Below, piece after piece: positions 1 to 10,719 of a stretch of DNA of 40,000 bases (position 1 is its first letter; every line of letters starts with the position of its first letter). The position numbers were made by a program, and so were the translations under genes. This DNA is from Cochliopodium minus. Taxonomy: Eukaryota > Discosea > Himatismenida > Cochliopodiidae. Location of the stretch: contig JAMYWO010000091.1 in NCBI GenBank assembly GCA_024220525.1, positions 85,131 to 125,130 of the forward strand. Direction: 5' to 3'. The notes beneath the pieces were generated by a model. It made no database searches. It was not told the DNA's origin and saw only the letters and a program-made list of their open reading frames with translations.

Positions 1-39
1 TATATGTTGAATAATTTGTTAAAAAAAAGTCTTTTATGT

Positions 40-714
40 TTACTTGATATGCTTTCTCTTATTCTCACTATATTCCCCCTGTTCAACTACTGCTTGAATA
101 CCCGCGAAAGTTGTGGCTTGCTCCTCAGAACAAGGATATAATTCAGACAAGATACTCTGTTTACATTGTTCATACACAAGATGCAATTGACCAGGATCAT
201 ATTTGTCTATATCATCATCTGTGAGAAAATATTTTTTTCTCAATATAACACAATCATCAGAAGTGATGCTTTGCTCCCTTAAACCAATTTTAGGATTCAA
301 CCATTTAAATTTATCTTGAACCATATATCCCAATGAATATTCAGGAGAGTTGGGGATACCCAATTTGGAACATACATTATCCACTATTTCTTGAACACTG
401 AGACTTATATCTTGCAAATTTGTTTTCAGAGAATTATCCATCAATTTGATTTTCAATATCTGATGTTTTTTGAGATAATAGAGCTCATCCCCTGTTATGA
501 TTTCATAATATACCAATGCATTGTTTGGTTTTAGCCATATTCCTCCCGGTTTGTCTTTATAAAACTTAAAGATCCCATGATCTTGACCACCCCAAGCTGT
601 TTTCTTGACAACCTTCTTTATTACATCATACACTTGCGTTGTATTTGTGGTACGAAGATTGGTATAATTTTCTTTATTTTCCCCCAAAAATATCTTCAAT
701 GTTACGTTTGCCAT
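40..714 (-). CDS. Talin, N-terminal FERM exon (partial)
   Basis: First exon of a talin-type cytoskeletal linker, which couples membrane receptors to actin. The 220-odd residues cover F0 (about 1-85), F1 (about 86-165) and the start of F2. Segments GIWLKPNNALVYY and LKIKLMDNSLKT match the F0/F1 boundary of animal talin, and LREQSITSDDCVILRKKYF followed by DPGQLHLVYEQ matches the F1/F2 junction. The reading ends at KRKHI-K, where talins continue with KHKAGFL; a GTAAAC donor lies there, so the apparent stop is intronic and the gene runs off the left edge. The start ATG at 714 begins exactly where the talin family starts. Talin identity is very likely; the rod domain is not visible. A shorter FERM-only relative cannot be excluded. 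Confidence 0.9.
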   Translation of the reverse strand: MANVTLKIFLGENKENYTNLRTTNTTQVYDVIKKVVKKTAWGGQDHGIFKFYKDKPGGIWLKPNNALVYYEIITGDELYYLKKHQILKIKLMDNSLKTNLQDISLSVQEIVDNVCSKLGIPNSPEYSLGYMVQDKFKWLNPKIGLREQSITSDDCVILRKKYFLTDDDIDKYDPGQLHLVYEQCKQSILSELYPCSEEQATTFAGIQAVVEQGEYSENKRKHIK

Positions 715-1066
715 TTTTAATATTTGATTTGAATGACCTAAATATAAAGAATTTTCTTTTTATATTTATACCCTATTTTTATTTAATTTTTTTATTTTAT
801 GTGAATGCTTCTCTAAATTTAAAAAAAAATGGAAGAAATGTTGGAATATTGAAGCTTACACAAGTGATATCTCTTGTACAAAAATATTTCGAAACACCAT
901 AAATTTACAGAAATTTCAAATATAAAATTTTTTTTTTCGAATCTTTCAAATTAAGGAAAATAGAAAAAAAATTGAAAAAAAGTTTGAAGTATATAAAGAA
1001 TAATCAAATTTTTTTTTTCGATACATCAAAAGAATTTTTTTATATCTCAAACTTGTAAGAAATATA
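715..1066. other. Intergenic: talin upstream region
   Basis: AT-rich gap between the talin start and the 3' end of pantothenate kinase. It holds homopolymer A and T runs. I see no RNA gene or convincing exon. It presumably contains the talin promoter. Confidence 0.6.
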
Positions 1067-2392
1067 TCACAAAAGACAACCAAAAGAACCACAAAACTGA
1101 TCGTTTTCAACAAAAAAGGAAGAATAAAAGCCCTTCCCCTTGAAAAGGACGATGGAGTTACAATAATTATAAAAAGAAACGTTTTCGTTAGTCAAACCAC
1201 CAGTAAAAACCAAACTGGGAACGTTGTGGAGTTGAGCCAAAGAAAGAGAATAAAGACTGATGTGTTGACAAGAAACAAAAAGAAGAGAAGACAAGATGTC
1301 ACAGTCTTGAAGTTCACTAATCTCTTTTTTGTCTAAAGAAGAAGCCTTCCCGAATGAAGATGCAGTGAGAGACGAAGGGAGGTTGAGTGATGGGTAGTCG
1401 TTGCCGTAGATGTCTCCCACAGTGAGATCGACGTTGGATCTTTGCCCTTTTTTCTCGAGATCGAGAATTTCTTCGTAATTATACTTTCCCTTTGTCAAAA
1501 TTTTAGCAATACCCCAAAAATATCCTCCTCCTTTTAAAAAAAAAAAAATTGGTTTCAAATAATGAGGTAAATTCTCTTGATTATTGAATGCATAGTTGTG
1601 ATTTGAGTAGGAGATTGATATCTCTCCTTATATGATCGATTCTTATCAAGTCGATTTTATTAATGCTACAATTCCGAAAATAAATTGAAATTTACCCAAT
1701 GATGTTCCTCCCAAAGTTTCTTTTTCTCCATCTTTATTCTTTATAAGATGTATATTTACTCCCGAACCTATATTGACAAGGATATAAGGATAAATCTTGT
1801 CGTTCGAACTCAAATAGGTCTTTTCATTCTTCTCTGTATCCCATTTGAAGATCTTCTTTTCTTCAGTGTTGATAAGCATGTTCAATCCTGTCACTAAACT
1901 GATTATCTCATCTCTTTTTTCTACATCATAACCATATTGCTTAAATACGTTGTATAATCTGACAGATCCTCCTCCTATCAAGACTATTTTTCTATAATAA
2001 CTATCTAATCCCTTTTCTTTATATATTTGGTTAGAATATATCTTAATATAAAGATAATAGAATATTATTTGATAATCAAAAAGTATAACAGATTAAATTT
2101 CAGCTAGAATATGTTAATACCTTTAAACCAATTCAATAGCAATAAAATATCCTTTGTCAAAATCTTAATAAATAAAATTTTTGCTTATTTAAAGTTTAAA
2201 TTATAGATTAACAGTTTATAGAGGAGAATTACACTGTTTATCTCCTTGATAAATTATATTTGGGGCTGTTGCTTTTGATTCAGCTGTTATAAAAGAGGGA
2301 AAATCTAATTTATCCTTTGTAAATATCGAAATTTTAGAAAGTGTTCCTCCTATATCTATTGAAATGGGAAATTGGGTTGTTTTTTGTTTCAT
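1067..2392 (-). CDS. Pantothenate kinase (type II, eukaryotic)
   Basis: Phosphorylates pantothenate, the committed step of coenzyme A synthesis. Exon 1 starts at ATG 2392 and carries the ASKHA phosphate-1 motif ISIDIGGTLSK. Exon 2 (about 1991 down to 1704) begins KIVLIGGGSVRLYN, the counterpart of the family's TGGGAYKF segment, and ends GGTSLG. Exon 3 (1530-1067) resumes GGYFWGIAKILT, so the join recreates the conserved GGTSLGGGxFWG, proving the intron. Later ASSFGK and FTGGL match the family, and the C-terminus GSFGCLL matches its GAxGAxL ending. The stretch between exons 1 and 2 (about 1992-2240) probably hides one more short exon that I could not fix. The family is secure; the exon 1-2 junction is not. 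Confidence 0.9.
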
Positions 2393-2701
2393 TTTTTTTA
2401 TTTTTCATGTTCAAAAAACCCTCTATTCAATTTAGTTTTTACCTTCAGATTGATCCTTTAAGAAACATTTTAAATTGAAGAAAAAACCTATAAATCATTG
2501 ATCCTAATCTTAGTGTTTGGCAATGTTCCAATTTCCCTTCAAAATTTAGTTTGGTTATTTAAAAAATTTGAAAGAAATTAGTCAAAAATGTTGTTCCTTC
2601 ATAAGTCAGAGTAAACATTAATGAAAGTATTTTAATTGGTTCACTTTTTAGGAGTTGAAAATAGAAAAGAATGGATTGAATCATCGTGAAGATAAATCAA
2701 T
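2393..2701. other. Intergenic: pantothenate kinase upstream region
   Basis: About 310 bp of AT-rich DNA between the start of pantothenate kinase and the stop codon of the KH-PLD gene. I see no gene or structured repeat. It probably holds the promoter of the kinase gene and the 3' end of the next transcript. Confidence 0.5.
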
Positions 2702-4098
2702 TTACTTTTTATTTTTATTCTTTGCGAATTGTTTCCATAATTCCTCAAAATAGTTGGAAAAGCTGGTGATAAGCTTCTTGTTGTTGGTTACAATTATGTT
2801 TTCATTGTTACGAGTATTCGCAGTTGAAGTCCAATTATAAGATCCATTCAACAAAACAATACCATCAATGACTGCAAATTTGTTGTGCATGTGATATGGA
2901 GTAGAATCCATCTCAACAGGAATTCCAGCTTTGATGATGGTTTGGATATCAGAACCAGTGGACAAAGATTGGTCATCATCAGTGATAACTCTTACCTTGA
3001 CTCCTTTTTTGTGCAAATCAATCAAAATGTTAGCAACAGAATCATCAGTGATGGTGAATACACAAACTTCGAGGGTCTATTTCAAATAAAAGATGAGTAA
3101 GAGATCTAATATTAACTTTATTTTTAAACTGATTTCTAATTTTGATAGTATATTGATCAATATAGATTTATTTTTCAAATTTTCAAAAAAATTTATTATT
3201 ACCTTTTTTGGGGAAGAGAGATATTGAAGGAAGATCTCATAGTTGTTTCCATCAGTTTTATCAGTATCAGGGAAGAACAATGCTTCATTGAGATCTCCTT
3301 GGGTAGGATCCTTCAAGGTGGTAGTTGTCTTGAGATGGGTGATTTCGGTGCTGGATGAGACGACCTTTACATCTGCAATCAAATCTTCAATCAATTCTTG
3401 GAGATGGGACAATCCCTTGTTAGTACCTTCCAAGGTGACATGGGAAGTCTTTTCATCTCTTCCTGGGACGTTGATGTTGCATCCAGTCTTTTGTTCGAGA
3501 TCTCTAATGGTAGATCCTCCAGATCCAAGGATGATTCCGTGTTTATTTTTTGGGATATCCAATACCAATTGTCCAAATGGTTCCTCACCAATCTAAATTT
3601 ATGATCATAAAAAAATTGAAAAATTATGTGAATAAAAAATTTTTTAATGTTTTGTTGTCTTTATAAATATAAATTTTTAATTTTGATTTTGATTCTAACA
3701 AGATTTTGAAGATCAAATCAAGAGATATTAATTTTTATATTGAAGGATGATAATTTTTAAATTTGAACACGCAGATATATATTAAAAAAATTATTCAAAT
3801 AACAAATGGATTTCTCAATAAAAAATTCTTTTTTAATTATTTTAAAGTTTCTTACATCATATCCTAATTGATTTTCGATTTCATCTTTGCATGCAAGAAT
3901 ATCACTTTCCAAAGATCCAGTGACGGTGATTTGGGAAGAGTTATCTTCTTTTCTTGGGATATTAACTCTTACATTGAAGTCTTCTTGTAATCCTTTAACG
4001 TTAGATCCTCCTCTTCCAATCAAATTGAAATGAGATCTTTTTGGAACATAAAAGGTTTTGGAGATTTGGGTACTGCTGGTCTTTTTGGTGTTGGACAT
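2702..4098 (-). CDS. KH-KH-PLD fusion: RNA-binding Zucchini/PLD6-type nuclease
   Basis: Three exons (4098-3856, 3592-3203, 3076-2702), all phase 0, give 335 residues. KH domain 1 has the GRGG loop at about 28-31, and KH domain 2 has GSGG at about 104-107. The C-terminal 140 residues are a single-HKD phospholipase-D domain: H275-x-K277-x4-D282 followed by NGSYNW, preceded by LEVCVFTITDD and VKVRVITDDD. This order and spacing match animal PLD6/Zucchini and bacterial Nuc, which work as dimers because each chain supplies one HKD motif. PLD6 is a mitochondrial-surface endonuclease in piRNA maturation (a cardiolipin-hydrolase role is also reported). No N-terminal membrane anchor is visible here; the KH domains occupy that end. 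I infer an RNA endonuclease guided by its own KH domains; the substrate is unknown. Confidence 0.93.
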
Positions 4099-4538
4099 TT
4101 AGAGATTTTTTTTTTATATTTTATAATAATAAAAATATATTTATTTTTTATTTCAAATCACGTAATGATTTTGAAAAGTAATTCCAAAGAGTACAATAAA
4201 TATACTTGAATGAATAATGGATAAATATTGTCCAAATTTTTGCTTTCTAAAGATGTTTTTTAAATTTGAACTCAAAAATATTTATCCTTCACTCAAAAGC
4301 ACAGAACAAAGAATAAAAAAATAATGCTTTGGGTCAATGTCAAAATTGAGGAATATTAATTAAAAATAATCAAATAATTGAATGAAGAAAGATATAGAAA
4401 TCTTTTCTGATAAAATTTGAAACAACTTTGTTATTCCACCTCTTACAATCTTTTTGAATCAAATTTGAAAGAGAAAATAAAGGTTTGTAAATTGAATAAA
4501 TTGAACGAATTAAAGAGGAAAAATAAAACAAGTTAAAT
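4099..4538. other. Intergenic: KH-PLD upstream region
   Basis: 440 bp without a recognisable gene between the start of the KH-PLD gene and the 3' end of the Kelch gene. No long open frame or tRNA-like fold is seen. Confidence 0.5.
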
Positions 4539-6878
4539 TTATATCAAAGTCTTTAAAACATCTCTTCTTTCTATTAATTGATTTTTGTAGATCCTGTCAT
4601 CTTCCAAAGAATCGATGAAACCATTCTCGATTTTATCAAAGTAGATTGAATACAAATAGGAGATGATGATCAAGAGAGGAGGTTTGCCCAACATTTTGAT
4701 GTGATTGTTATATTTCCTTGCAAAGAAAAGATAGAGCACTATTTTTTTGAACTCGCATTTGGGATGAATGAATTTGTAACAACTTGTATCCCATGTTTGT
4801 CTACTGGGCACAAAACAATAAAAATCATTTTCTTCCTAAATTTTTTTAAAAAATTTATATGCAAATAATAAATGAAAATTTTTAAAGAAATAATTAAACT
4901 TACAGTATAATTGACCCATCCTATTATAAAAAAATAAATTTATTCATAAAAAAAAAAATAAAATAAAATTTGTTCGTTTTAATTACCTCCGTGAACATAA
5001 ATTGTTTTTCCGTCAGAACATACAGCGTGGGCAAGTCTTATTTTTAAAAAATAAAATAAAATGAAGAATAGGAAAAAGTTTAAAAAATAAAAATTACCTC
5101 GTGATGGGAGCGTAATTTAAATTTTTTATTTTCCATTCACTTGGCTCTTTTACGTTGCAATATTGAATAACACATTTGCCTTTTTTTTAAAAAATAAATA
5201 AATAAAAAAAATTTCCTTTTTTTTTTTTTTTTGTTTACCAGATTTGTCTGTAGTGTTATTAGGTACCAAATAAAGGATGTTGGAAATATTGACTAAATGG
5301 CCTGATGAAAAACATGAATAAAATTAAATGAATAAAATTAAATGAATAAAAAAAATTTGATAAATTTGAAAAAAATTAAAATAAAATTAAATAAATATTA
5401 AAAATTAAAATAAATTTAAATAAACTTAAATTTTAACATAAATTAAAATTAGAGAAATTTTACATTGACTTTCAAAAGGAGCGTCGCACAAAAATTGAAA
5501 AGAAGACAAAGTAGTGTTAAAATGATACATTTTTTTGTTTATGATAAAATAAGCAGAGCTTCCCACTGTAGCTACCACTCCGTCACAACTCGTGGGAGGG
5601 AAAATTCCTATTTTGAGTGGCACCTTCTCCCATGCTTCCAATTTCTCCATATTTATTCTCCATATATTTTTATCATCACCACTTACTTCACCTCCACAAA
5701 CATATCTTTTAAAAATTTATTTTAATTTTATTTTCACCAAATTTTTTTTCAAATTAAATTTTTTATTTATTTAATTTTTGAAAGGTCTTTATTTATTTTT
5801 TATTAATTGATTAATATTTATTTTCATTTATTTTTTAAGGGTTTTTTACGAAAAAATATTTTTTCATTTTGTATTTATTTCATAATATTTAAAATTAAAA
5901 AATTTTTAATTTTTTTTGTTTATCAAAAGTTTTATTTATTAATTTTTAGTTTTTTTGTTATATTTACCCGAATCTTTCTATGACAAAAAAGAAGTGTCCT
6001 GTTCTGGGAGAAGGACTTTCACCTTCAACTGAAACCTCTCTCCACTCACTTGTTTTAAAATTGAATTCCTTTCAAATCATAGTAAAAAAAATTAAATAAA
6101 ATTTTTTAAAAAAATTAAAAAAAATAAATTTAAAAATATAAAACAAAAATTAAAAAAAAATGGTAAAAAAAAAATGAATAAATTATAAATTTAAAAGAAA
6201 TAGAAAACAAAAGTTTTAGAACCCAAAAGTCATTTAAAGATGAAGTATTCCCAGTTCCTCCAAACAGGTACCATTTCCCTTTATAAACAACTTCTCTACA
6301 AGCAGTACGAGCTCTAGGCTAAATCAAAAAAATTTATTAACAACAATTCTTTATTTTTTTACATTTATTTTTATTTTTATCTTTTTTATTTTTTTTATTT
6401 TACAAAGGAGGGATGTTTAGGAATGATTTCCCAAGTGTTTTTATCAAGGCTGTATTTGTGCATCGTGTCAAATCTCACGTCATCGTCTCTTCCTCCGAAA
6501 ATATAAATGAATCCGTTATAAACACCTTCAAATATGTTGAATTTAAATTCGAAAAAAAGTAAAATCAAATTATTTAAAGATTATTTTCAAAAATTTGAAT
6601 ATTCAAAATTTCATTCAGTATAAAATTAATTTATTATCAATATTGTTTTGGTTTCTATCTTTTATAAATATTCTTTGTGATTCAAAAAAATTTTATATTT
6701 GTTTTTTTTTATTACACATATTGTGATAGTGTTTCTTCTCTGTTAATGTCCCATATTGGATCAATTGCACCCAATTATCGAATAGATCAGGAGCATTTTT
6801 GAAGGGGGTTGGAGGTTGTTTTTCAAGGTTAGATAATTTATCTTCTATCTGCATCAATTCATCCATATATTTGCTCAT
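4539..6878 (-). CDS. Kelch-repeat protein, ten exons
   Basis: Predicted beta-propeller protein. Exon 1 (6878-6716) is a short helical leader rich in E and K. Exon 2 (6525-6404) gives NGFIYIFGGRDDD, exon 3 gives PRARTACREVVYKGKWYLFGG, exon 4 gives SPSPRTGHFFF, exon 5 YVCGGE, and exon 8 RLAHAVCSDGKTIYVHGG; these are the paired-glycine and PR-x-H signatures of Kelch blades. Exon 9 is only 17 nt (4920-4904). The last exon (ending 4539) leaves the propeller with a hydrophobic helical tail, KKIVLYLFFARKYNN onward, that I do not recognise. Reading phase is consistent across the junctions checked. Kelch propellers bind proteins, but no partner domain such as BTB or F-box is evident, so the function is open. 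Confidence 0.85.
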
Positions 6879-7174
6879 TTTTGATTTTTTACACCAAACA
6901 ATTTTTTATTTATTCAAATAATATAATATAAAAGAAAAGTTTGGTAAATTAAAACTTTTGAGCAAAGTTAATTCTAAAATTCGAAAAAAAAAAATTATCA
7001 ATAGAAACATTTAAAGCTAGTTAAAAGCAATTTTGGTTGTGTTCTAAAAAAAATAATAATTAAAAAAAAAGGATTGAAAATTTTTTTGATGAAAATAAAA
7101 GAGAGGGGAAATGATACAACTTTTAATTCCTAGAAAATTTGTTTTTTTTTTTCAAAAAAGTGTGTTCCGTTCTC

Positions 7175-8686
7175 TCACCACATGATGTTATCGTCAGAAT
7201 CGAAAAACTTGGACTTCTCCTTATTATTAGAGGTGTTATTGAGCTTCTGCTTGATGTGTTGAACAATGAGGTCAATGGCAATGTTGTTCTCTGCACCCTT
7301 GGGAATGATGATATCGGCGTTCTTCTTGGTGGGAGCGATGTAATTGTCGAAAGCGGGTTTCACGAATCTCTCGTATTGGTTCAAAACTCCTTCTATATCT
7401 CTTCCACGTTCTTTGATGTCTCTTCTAACTAATAAATATATATACATAAATTTAGTTTTGTTTAAAAGCAAATTTTCTTATGAAATTTTTTTTTACTTCT
7501 TCTCAATAATCTAATATCATCGTCTGTCTCAACAAATAGCTGTTGGTAAAAAAAAAAATAATTATTTTTTTTTATGAATTTAATAATAAATTTTTTTAAA
7601 AATTATTTTTTAACAATTTCTTTTTTGTACCTTCATGTCCATTAGGTCAGTAATTTCTTTTTTGTAAAAAATGAGAATTCCCTCAATCAAAACTATTTCA
7701 GCTCCCAATATCTTTGTGGACTGTTTGCTTCTTTGGTGGTGGATGAAATCATAGATGGGGATGTCCACAGACTTGTTGTTTTTTAAATCTCTGAGCTGTT
7801 GTTCGAGCAACTCCCAATCTATAGAATCTTTTTTTTTTTTTATTATTAATTCAATTTAATTTATTTGATAAATTTGTAAAGAAACAAGAAGCATATTGAA
7901 TAAAAATTTATATTTAAAAACAAAAAATAAGGCGATTAGATTAAAGATGATTCTATGTTTTTCGAATTGAAATTTAGTAAACTCAAAAAGAGTATTTAAA
8001 GGATTTCCTTATAAAAAAAAAATCATTCTCTGAAAAGATTAAATGAATTTTCTAATAAATATATACACCAATGAAATAAACGTTTTATGTATCCAGAACT
8101 GGTATCTCATGTGATACATATTTTTACTCTTTTAATTTTCAGAGGAAAGTATGATTATTTTTTGTTATTAAATATTGGACCATGTTAAATATGTACATGG
8201 ATTGAATGTAAATAAAGAATATGGAGAAAATCATTTCAAAGAAAATATATATTTCTTCTTTCAAAATGAATATATCAAATTTATGAAATATTTGCCTTTT
8301 TATTTCAAATAGAAGATAAAAGTATCAGATTGAATTTTTGAATGTTACCAGGATGATCAAAATTATAATCCTTCACATTCTTCAGATCTTCATCTGAGAG
8401 ATTTTTATAATAACTATCTTGAGAGATGATCACCACTCTTTGATTTTCCGCCCTTTCTCCTATCATCTTGCATACAGATGTTTTTCCTGATGCTGTACCA
8501 CCTGCTACACCTATATAATTTTAGTGGGAAGTGGTCAATCGATAATCAGTACACAAAAAGATAGTAGTTTGTATTTATACCTATAAGAAAGGTCGATTTA
8601 GTTTTAGTTTTTGGGATTTCAAAATCCCACATTGATGGCAAAGATGATGCCAATGTATTCTTCTTTCTGGTATTTATATTATCCAT
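7175..8686 (-). CDS. Uridine kinase / uridine-cytidine kinase
   Basis: Salvage enzyme phosphorylating uridine and cytidine to UMP and CMP. Exon 1 starts at ATG 8686. Exon 2 begins with the Walker A loop GGTASGKT (residues about 39-46) and continues with SQDSYYK and FDHP, the family's nucleoside-binding signature. Exon 3 (about 7830-7630) carries [12 protein letters not shown] and the [10 protein letters not shown] strand. Exon 4 is short ([12 protein letters not shown]). Exon 5 gives [10 protein letters not shown], the lid motif, and [14 protein letters not shown]. The A-GT/AG-TT junction between exons 4 and 5 restores RLLRRIRRDI as in the family. The intron before exon 3 is about 520 nt, far longer than the others. 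The family call is very secure. Confidence 0.95.
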
Positions 8687-9023
8687 TTTTTTTTTCTTTG
8701 TTAAATTTCTTTTGAACCAATTGATTTAATGAAGATCCTTTAATAATGAATTTATGAAGAAGTATAGAAGATTTTTCATCTTTTCTACAAAACAAAAATA
8801 AATGATCAAGATCTTCTCAAAGGGAACTTTGAGAAATGAATTTCATTTTTTCCACCAAAGTTGGAAGCTAATAAAATCGAATCCATTTGGAGCTAAGTTA
8901 TAATTTTGAGAAGTTCTTTGTCAATATTATTGGGAATTTAATTTGTTCATTAAAAGAAATTGAAAGTTGATTTTATTTTATATTTGTTCTATTTTTCAAA
9001 CAAAATTAATATTCTTGAGAAGA
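8687..9023. other. Intergenic: uridine kinase upstream region
   Basis: AT-rich stretch with no supported gene. It separates the minus-strand uridine kinase from a possible plus-strand gene and may contain a divergent promoter. Confidence 0.4.
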
Positions 9024-9794
9024 ATGAATACATTGGAACAAATTATCAATCTAATGAAAAATAATTCACCTCGAAACGAGGATTTGATGATCAATTATAA
9101 TACTCAACAATATCTTTAAATATAGATAAAATCTTGAACATGCACTTATTCATGTTGATACCCATAATATTTATGTTTGATTTGATTCTGTTATTTAGCT
9201 CTATTTCGAAGAAAAATGTTTAATACAATTTTTTCTTATATTCTCATCAACATCAACTCTATTTACAACCACATCCTTGAATAAATAACATCCATTCATA
9301 AAACTTTTAAAAAAATAAAAAAAAATCCCAAATTAAATAGAATTTCTTTCAAATTTTTTTTTTTATTTTTTATTTTATTATATTTTGTTGATCTAAAGAT
9401 ATTAAAAAAAAAATTTGAACCTTTTCATTATAGGAACAAGTAAGAAAAAATTTTAGTTATTAGATTTAATACATAATTTTTCTAAACCAGAAGGAAACAA
9501 GTTCTTTTCTTCTTATCTTCTAGAACAAAATGTAAGAGTGAAGAACTTGCAAAGGGAATTGGTAAAAATAATCTCAAATTTTCGGCCAGAAAGAGCAACA
9601 GTTGAAGTAAGTAGATAAAATCAAAAAAAAAAAATCCTTCTTGACAAAGATGTAAGTCAAAGTTACTTTATTACGTCTTATTCCTATTATTTTAGACTTA
9701 TAGAAATTGGTTATTATTTATATTTCTAAATTTTTTTTTATTCTGTTATTCAATCTCAATTTTCTTAAATCTTGTTCAAAAAATTCATTTTTGA
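9024..9794 (+). CDS. Possible small C-terminally anchored membrane protein, tentative
   Basis: Not recognised. A 50-codon exon (9457-9606) sits between an AG acceptor and a GTAAGT donor and encodes a hydrophilic stretch including NFSKPEGNKFFSSYLLEQ and RPERATVE. After a 89-nt intron a second exon (9696-9794) continues in phase 0 and encodes a hydrophobic segment, WLLFIFLNFFLF onward, ending at a stop. Together this looks like a tail-anchored protein. The 5' end is uncertain: a 31-codon frame at 9024-9119 (MNTLEQIINLMKNN) could be the start, but it has no GT donor before its stop, so the link is unproven. Codon usage is ordinary for the window. The call rests only on open frames and splice signals. 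Confidence 0.3.
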
Positions 9795-9929
9795 AGAAAG
9801 AATAGAAATTCTATCCTTAAAACAAAAATTTATATTCTATTGACGTATTATTATTTCATATAAAACGTTATCTCTTTATAAAATATAATTTTTCAAATAG
9901 ATCAAAACAAAAAGGAATCATTAATCAAT

Positions 9930-10188
9930 ATGGGTGTGCCATTGAAGATTATTAAGGAAAATTTGGTAAAAAAATTTTTTTTTTGTGGATTAATAATGAT
10001 GAATGGTATTTGATTATCCAATCAAATAATTAAATTGTATCAAATAGAAAAATAAAAGGAGGATTATTAATGATGAAAAACATCATAAAGGTTTATATCA
10101 CTTGCCAGGTCTCAATGATAAATTGATTTTGATTGCAATTATTTTTTTTGGGCTGATTCTTGGAGAAATAATGACTGATATTCATTAA
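9930..10188 (+). CDS. Possible 58-residue single-membrane-span protein
   Basis: Two exons, 9930-9965 and 10048-10188, joined in phase 0 by an 82-nt GT-AG intron, give 58 residues: a basic N-terminal half (KNKRRIINDEKHHKG) and one membrane segment (KLILIAIIFFGLILGEIM). The size and the YHLPGLNDK stretch just before the membrane helix weakly recall cytochrome c oxidase subunit VIIa-type proteins, but this is not strong enough for a name. If true it would argue for an aerobic mitochondrion. It could also be another small organelle or ER protein, or a chance frame. Confidence 0.35.
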
Positions 10189-10488
10189 AGATAAATCATT
10201 ATCTCTATAATAAATAAATGTGTTCTTCTCCAGTACCATTCACAATTTTTTTTTAAGACAAACTATCCTATCTACTTCTTTCTTATTAATAAATAGTAGT
10301 TGTGCTTTGTGGTATTATCTTTTAACTTCTTCTCTGGTCCATTTCTTGGATTATTATAAAATTAGTTTAAATTATAAAATTAAATTGAATTTTTTACATT
10401 TCTTTTAAAATTTGAAATTTTTTTTTTTTATTATTTCAATCAATAATATGATATCTTTTTAAAATAAATATTTATTTCAAAAAAAAAA

Positions 10489-10719
10489 ATGAATGCATTT
10501 AAAATTGAATTTAATTCGGATGAACTATGCAAATACCTAGAAAGAAAACTCAATTTTGCCAACCAATATGCTGATCTTTTGAGGATAAACCATATTGATG
10601 GAAATTCTTTTCTCAAAATGGATCTCAAAAATTTAAAAGATACTGGAATTATCATCATTGGCCATAGGATCAGGTTCTACAGAATTATCTTGAAACAGAC
10701 TCAAAAGTTACACCATTGA
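10489..10719 (+). CDS. Single SAM-domain mini-protein (cluster member 1)
   Basis: 76 residues that are essentially one sterile-alpha-motif domain. ELCKYLERKL is helix 1, QYADLLRINHIDGNSFLKM matches the SAM core (Y..L..N.IDG..FL.L), and IIIIGHRIRFYRIIL matches the last helix, where many SAM domains have GxRxKI. There is no signal peptide, membrane span or other domain. The start is at the ATG after a run of A. It is closely similar to the gene at 12799, indicating recent duplication. SAM domains pair or polymerise and some bind RNA; a SAM-only protein can cap another SAM polymer. The specific role is unknown. Confidence 0.85.
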   Translation: MNAFKIEFNSDELCKYLERKLNFANQYADLLRINHIDGNSFLKMDLKNLKDTGIIIIGHRIRFYRIILKQTQKLHH

